The translations under genes and the position numbers were made by a program. The notes beneath the pieces are model-generated. The model saw only the letters and a program-made list of their open reading frames with translations, had not been told where the DNA came from and searched no databases. Source: Opitutia bacterium (GTDB taxonomy: Bacteria; Verrucomicrobiota; Verrucomicrobiia; Opitutales; Seribacteraceae). Taken from it: a stretch of 38,420 nucleotides of DNA. Numbering within the stretch: position 1 is the stretch's first letter; each line of letters starts with the position of its first letter. The stretch is taken from NCBI GenBank assembly GCA_002730975.1, contig PCBO01000039.1:1-38420 (forward strand). Reading direction: 5' to 3'. Shown here piece after piece: positions 35,196 to 38,420 of the stretch.

Positions 35196-36008
35196 CTAAG
35201 CCGCCTTTTTCTTCCTTCTGCGCCACTCCCGCAGGCCGCACCCGGCGGCTGACAGCAGACCGAGGGACGCGAAGACGGATGCCGGTTCGGGGACGGCGCC
35301 CCCCCCCATAGCGACGAGGGCACTCACCTCGCTGGCGGAGAGAGCGTGGTCGTACATGCGAAAGTCATCGATAGTTCCTTCAAAATAATGTGACATACCA
35401 CCCCCAGCACCTATGTAGAATTTGGAAATAGGATTCCCGGAAGTTGCCAATGTCATGGTCTTCCCTCCAGCCGAGTGCCAAAGTGAACCATTGTGGTATA
35501 TGTTCATGAAGCCTGTCGTCGCGTTCTTCGTAAAGGCCCAGTGGACCCAACTTCCTTCAACTTCAGAGGCCAATGCGCTTTTTGAGATTCGGTCGTAGCT
35601 ACCGCCACCATTTCCTACGTCCCACGTGACACCACCATTGTATGGCAGGTGGACGGTGAGGGCTCGCCCACCAGCCTCCGAGTATAAGAAATAGTTTTTT
35701 GCCAAACCGACTTCGCCCTTGGACCAGAAAGCGACGGATACTTCCGAACCCGTGGGGTGTGCGGCGGTTGGGATAGCGACATAGTCGTTGCTTCCGTCGA
35801 AACTTAGCCCCCCGCCTGTTATGCCCGTGGTCCATTCCGTGCCCGACATGTTGGTAAGTGTGCCGGTATGCCCACCACCCGCAGAATTTGCTGAGCTAGT
35901 CCCCGAAGTTTCGTCGAAGGCGTAGTGTAAAACCAGTCCCGCGTGGGCTTGGGCAACGCCAAGCAGCAGCGCCGCCGGCAGAAGAAGTTGGCGACAAAGG
36001 AAAGTCAT
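35196..36008 (-). CDS. LamG-domain protein with PEP-CTERM sorting signal
   Basis: A 270-residue exported protein. A signal peptide (MTFLCRQLLLPAALLLGVAQ, cleavage near AHA) precedes a LamG/concanavalin-like jelly roll (about residues 24-228): GLVLHYAFDETSG, LSFDGSNDYVAIP, VEGSWVHWAFTKNATTG, FEGTIDDFRMYDHALSASEV. Residues 239-270 are a textbook PEP-CTERM tail: VPEP, a hydrophobic stretch (ASVFASLGLLSAAGCGL), then RRRKKK. Such proteins are cut by exosortase and attached outside the cell, often in exopolysaccharide-rich matrix. LamG suggests carbohydrate or protein binding. An exosortase gene lies 1.8 kb away, divergent. A run of nine G residues lies directly before the sorting motif. The ATG at 36008 is the natural start. 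Confidence 0.95.
   Translation of the reverse strand: MTFLCRQLLLPAALLLGVAQAHAGLVLHYAFDETSGTSSANSAGGGHTGTLTNMSGTEWTTGITGGGLSFDGSNDYVAIPTAAHPTGSEVSVAFWSKGEVGLAKNYFLYSEAGGRALTVHLPYNGGVTWDVGNGGGSYDRISKSALASEVEGSWVHWAFTKNATTGFMNIYHNGSLWHSAGGKTMTLATSGNPISKFYIGAGGGMSHYFEGTIDDFRMYDHALSASEVSALVAMGGGAVPEPASVFASLGLLSAAGCGLREWRRRKKKAA
35299..35307 (-). repeat. Run of nine G residues before the PEP-CTERM motif
   Basis: The coding strand reads ATGGGGGGGGGCGCC, encoding Met-Gly-Gly-Gly-Ala (residues 234-238) just before VPEP. Long G tracts in coding DNA are typical slippage sites. As written the frame gives the full sorting signal. One G fewer opens the frame of the TPR gene with no stop between; one G more gives an unrelated basic tail ending at a TGA that overlaps the TPR start ATG. 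Confidence 0.9.
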
Positions 36009-36125
36009 GTTAATCGAGAAAAAAAATTGCCAGAAGGAAAACTTTAATCTGAAGTAAATAAACTAATCCTCAAAAATATACACGAGCTGTCAAGTACAAG
36101 GCACCCCAATTGTAATAGGTATCTC

Positions 36126-37754
36126 ATGAGATGGTTGTACGAACTGCATTTTCGCCTTGAGCGGATAGGAAGAAAGGCCAAGGGCAGTCTTTCTCACTTC
36201 GTCGCGAAATTCAGGCAAGGTCTTCGCTATGTCTTGTGGGGATGCTTCACTCGATTGGAGAACTTGGGGCGACAGGGGCGATGGTTGACCTTCGGAACGC
36301 TAGCGGTCCTAGCGGGCATCCTCGTCGCAGGGGGTTGGTTTCTATTTGGATGGGGAAGGCATAGCTTGGCGGAATGGCGAGCAAATGAGGCCATCGCCCT
36401 GCTGGACGAAAACAAAACGGAAGAAGCTTTGCTGAAAGCCCGAACAGCCTACATCGCCTATCCCGATGACCTTGACTTTCTCCGAGTAGCGACAAGGGCG
36501 AGCCGAGAGGCGAAAGCCGCCGACTACCATACCCGGGCTGAAGAACTGGCACGGCACGATAGCTCATCCGCGAAGGATGTGTTGCAACTGGTCGACGATT
36601 TGCTAGACGCAAGAAACCTAGAGAATGCGGAGCGCTTCTTAAACGTTGCGCATGGGAAGGGGATGGAAAGAACTGAAATGGAAAAACGGTTGCTCCGGAT
36701 GGATCTGCTGGCCGGGAGCGCCGGACGGATACCGGCTCTCTTCCGAGCCTCGGCTCTAGTCCGAGAGGGAACCGAAGATCCGGAAGCCACCCGAGCCTAC
36801 GCAGCCCTGTGCACATTGTGGAGGAAGCCCGAGCTAAGAGAAGAAGCCTTGAAAAAGCTCCAAGGCTGGGCCGAGCGTGACGACGAGACGGGATTGGCGG
36901 CTTTGCGTGCCCTAGCCTTTTTCCCGGAACTGAATGAGGCGAAGAAAGAGGGCTACCTCAAGGCCTTGTCGGCAAGGATCAAAACTGGCTATGTCGACAA
37001 AAGCGGGCAGGCTCGTCTAAGCTTCCTTCAGGCTTCCCGAGATGCAAAATGGATCGAGAAGAACGATTGGAAAGAGTCGCTAGCAGTGGTGCCCTTCAGC
37101 GAAACCGAAAAGCTGGCTCTGAGTGGCGGCATTCTATGGCGTCTGGGCAGTCGAAAGGAAGGTAAGGCATTACTAAACCAGTCCTTGATAGCTCCGGATC
37201 CGAATGAACTTCCAATCGTCGAGAGGGAAATCCTGTCGACGGGCAATCCGAATCTAGCCATCAAACTGTTCCTGAAATACCGCGAAAAGCCGTGGTTGCG
37301 AAATAGTTGCGACGCCTTGTTGATAAACCTCTATCGCAAGGCGAATGAAAATGAAATGGCAGAAAGAACAGCCGACAATCTCCGTTTGATCTCGCTGCGT
37401 TCTCAACCTGATCTTCTCACCGAAGCCGCACGCGCTAAAATATTATCAAACCAGAAGCACCTACCCGAAGCGGCGACCGAAATGGAACGTCTGGTAGCCA
37501 AGTATCCGCACGACCCCGATTTCCGGGAGTTACTGGGCTTTGTTTATCACCTCCTGGGGGGACACAGGTTGGCCTTGGAACTGGTCGCTCATCCTCCCGA
37601 AGAATTCCCGCTCCCCCGAAGAGCGCGAGCAAAAGCCCTGCGAGTAGCCTGCCTGCGAGAACTGAAGAGCAAGGATCTTCCAAAGGAAGAATTGCCTTCT
37701 CCTGAAGAATTGGAAAACCTCGAACCGATCGAACGCGAACTCCTGAAAATTTAA
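36126..37754 (+). CDS. One-helix membrane protein with TPR-like repeats, next to exosortase
   Basis: A 542-residue protein. A basic N-terminus (about 1-52, many Arg and Lys) precedes a membrane helix at about 54-76 (LTFGTLAVLAGILVAGGWFL). Helical TPR-like repeats fill the remainder (NEAIALLDENKTEEALLKA, EATRAYAALCTLWRKPEL, LAIKLFLKYREKPWLR, ELLGFVYHLLGGHRLALEL). The charge pattern predicts the N-terminus inside and the repeats outside the inner membrane. Its last 200 residues align loosely with those of the TPR protein at 33437, including a shared end (LEPIERELLKI against LLPVEADLLEYPI). AGG lies eight bases before the ATG. The exosortase gene starts 19 bases after its stop, so they should form one operon. 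An assembly or accessory role in sorting is inference. Confidence 0.85.
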   Translation: MRWLYELHFRLERIGRKAKGSLSHFVAKFRQGLRYVLWGCFTRLENLGRQGRWLTFGTLAVLAGILVAGGWFLFGWGRHSLAEWRANEAIALLDENKTEEALLKARTAYIAYPDDLDFLRVATRASREAKAADYHTRAEELARHDSSSAKDVLQLVDDLLDARNLENAERFLNVAHGKGMERTEMEKRLLRMDLLAGSAGRIPALFRASALVREGTEDPEATRAYAALCTLWRKPELREEALKKLQGWAERDDETGLAALRALAFFPELNEAKKEGYLKALSARIKTGYVDKSGQARLSFLQASRDAKWIEKNDWKESLAVVPFSETEKLALSGGILWRLGSRKEGKALLNQSLIAPDPNELPIVEREILSTGNPNLAIKLFLKYREKPWLRNSCDALLINLYRKANENEMAERTADNLRLISLRSQPDLLTEAARAKILSNQKHLPEAATEMERLVAKYPHDPDFRELLGFVYHLLGGHRLALELVAHPPEEFPLPRRARAKALRVACLRELKSKDLPKEELPSPEELENLEPIERELLKI

Positions 37755-37773
37755 AGCTCAAAGCCAAGTTCAA

Positions 37774-38420
37774 ATGTCCGATGTGGAAAAGTCTACGCCA
37801 ATCTGGCTCTCTTGGGCGGGTGTTCTTGTCTTGTGGGGACTTTTCTTCGTCCGAGAACACTTGTGGTGGGCCGAGGGCAGCTACTACACCTACGGATGGG
37901 CGGTACCGCCGCTGGCGATTTTGCTATGGTGGCGCAGGAGCGAATCCAAAACAAGTAGCGGAGAAAAAGCGACAGCAGGCAGGCCATGGGTATTGTTCAG
38001 TCTTTTGGCAATTTATCTGCCCCTGCGTCTCCTTGCCGAACCTGACCCTTTCTGGAGGCTTCCGCTGTGGACGGAAGCCTTGGCTCTGTGCGGTATCACC
38101 TTGGCCTTGGCTCGACAAAACTACGGGAGAGAAGCTTGGCGAACATACGCATGGCCTATGATATTTTTACTGACCGCCCTGCCGTGGCCGGCCACAGCGG
38201 AAACTTGGCTCGTACAGGGTCTAAGCTCGCAAGTGACGAAGGTCTCGGCGGAAGCCCTTCTCTGGCTCGGGTATCCTGCGGAGGCCATGGGCAACCAGAT
38301 AATGGTGGACGAGAAGGTTATCCAAATCGATGCCTCGTGCAGTGGCATTCGCTCCTTCCAATGCCTGCTGGCATTCGGACTGTTCTTCGGTGAATACTAT
38401 CGTCACAGAGTAAGCCGCCG
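37774..38420 (+). CDS. Exosortase, truncated by the window edge
   Basis: The frame opens with ATG at 37774 and is still open at the end of the window (215 codons seen). It encodes a polytopic membrane protein with family hallmarks: an early YYTYGWAVPPLAILLWWRR, TALPWPATAETWLVQGL, a loop with GNQIMVDEKVIQIDASCSGI and the catalytic Cys189 in ASCSGIRS. Exosortases are the inner-membrane transpeptidase-like enzymes that recognise PEP-CTERM tails, using a Cys-Arg-His set; the Arg and His should lie beyond the window. It is the predicted processing enzyme for the LamG protein nearby. I cannot assign an Xrt subtype from the part seen. Confidence 0.93.
   Translation, partial: MSDVEKSTPIWLSWAGVLVLWGLFFVREHLWWAEGSYYTYGWAVPPLAILLWWRRSESKTSSGEKATAGRPWVLFSLLAIYLPLRLLAEPDPFWRLPLWTEALALCGITLALARQNYGREAWRTYAWPMIFLLTALPWPATAETWLVQGLSSQVTKVSAEALLWLGYPAEAMGNQIMVDEKVIQIDASCSGIRSFQCLLAFGLFFGEYYRHRVSR

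Noticed and set aside
33437..35323. A 628-codon reading of the TPR gene starting inside the PEP-CTERM gene
   Set aside because: The first 44 codons are the out-of-frame copy of the PEP-CTERM tail, and a start with AGGA just after the PEP-CTERM stop is better. The open frame is kept only as the possible slippage product.
36100..36113. Sigma-54-like element (GGCAC-N5-TTGT) before the second TPR gene
   Set aside because: The -12 element has GT instead of GC and lies only 12 bases before the start codon, leaving no room for a leader. Sigma-54 control of PEP-CTERM genes is known elsewhere but not supported here.

Overview
The window reads as chromosomal DNA of a Gram-negative bacterium, most likely a Verrucomicrobiota of the Opitutia type. 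That placement is inference. It rests on the exosortase/PEP-CTERM locus with a LamG cargo protein, the lipopolysaccharide-export permease of the LptF/LptG type, the C4 zinc-ribbon coiled-coil protein of the CdsZ/COG1579 type beside rnpB, and a giant FecR-plus-Ig-repeat surface protein. Most of the window is ordinary housekeeping sequence with moderate G+C. The last 5 kb are visibly richer in G+C.

Left part (1-9.1 kb): A degenerate direct repeat sits at the left edge. It is followed by a divergent cluster of ribosomal proteins of the zinc-free type: L31 type B and L36 type B on the minus strand, and a cysteine-less S18 on the plus strand. Next come a Sua5-type threonylcarbamoyl-AMP synthase, an exported coiled-coil protein, accA, two small minus-strand genes (a TPR protein and a one-helix membrane protein), the zinc-ribbon protein, the RNase P RNA, an S20 gene with a repeat-extended C-terminus, a dimeric dUTPase, and an Arg-Asp-Gly repeat protein.

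Middle part (9.1-19.4 kb): murA and ruvB follow the repeat protein closely. A Nudix hydrolase gene converges on and overlaps ruvB. A WalJ/YycJ-type metallo-hydrolase overlaps pyruvate kinase by four bases. Then come an LptF/LptG permease, an alanine/sodium symporter with an unusual N-terminal extension and insertion, an unknown coiled-coil protein, an AEC transporter and tRNA-Arg(CCU).

Right part (19.4-33.3 kb): On the minus strand lie glgC, gcvH and a 2127-residue exported protein (FecR domain, about 14 Ig-like repeats, calcium-binding-type C-terminal motif). On the plus strand trpE is followed one base later by an RpoD-family sigma factor. rpsA, with a foldable leader, and long-form hisG follow on the minus strand.

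Right end (33.4-38.4 kb): This is a protein-sorting locus. A LamG PEP-CTERM protein and a one-helix TPR protein are transcribed leftward. A second one-helix TPR protein and an exosortase, truncated by the window edge, are transcribed rightward. The most striking observation is a run of nine G residues directly before the VPEP sorting motif. Losing one G would fuse the LamG ectodomain in frame to the downstream TPR membrane protein, and gaining one G would remove the sorting signal and end translation at a TGA overlapping the TPR start codon. Whether this switch operates is unknown, but all three frames have tidy outcomes. The two flanking TPR proteins also look like distant paralogs.
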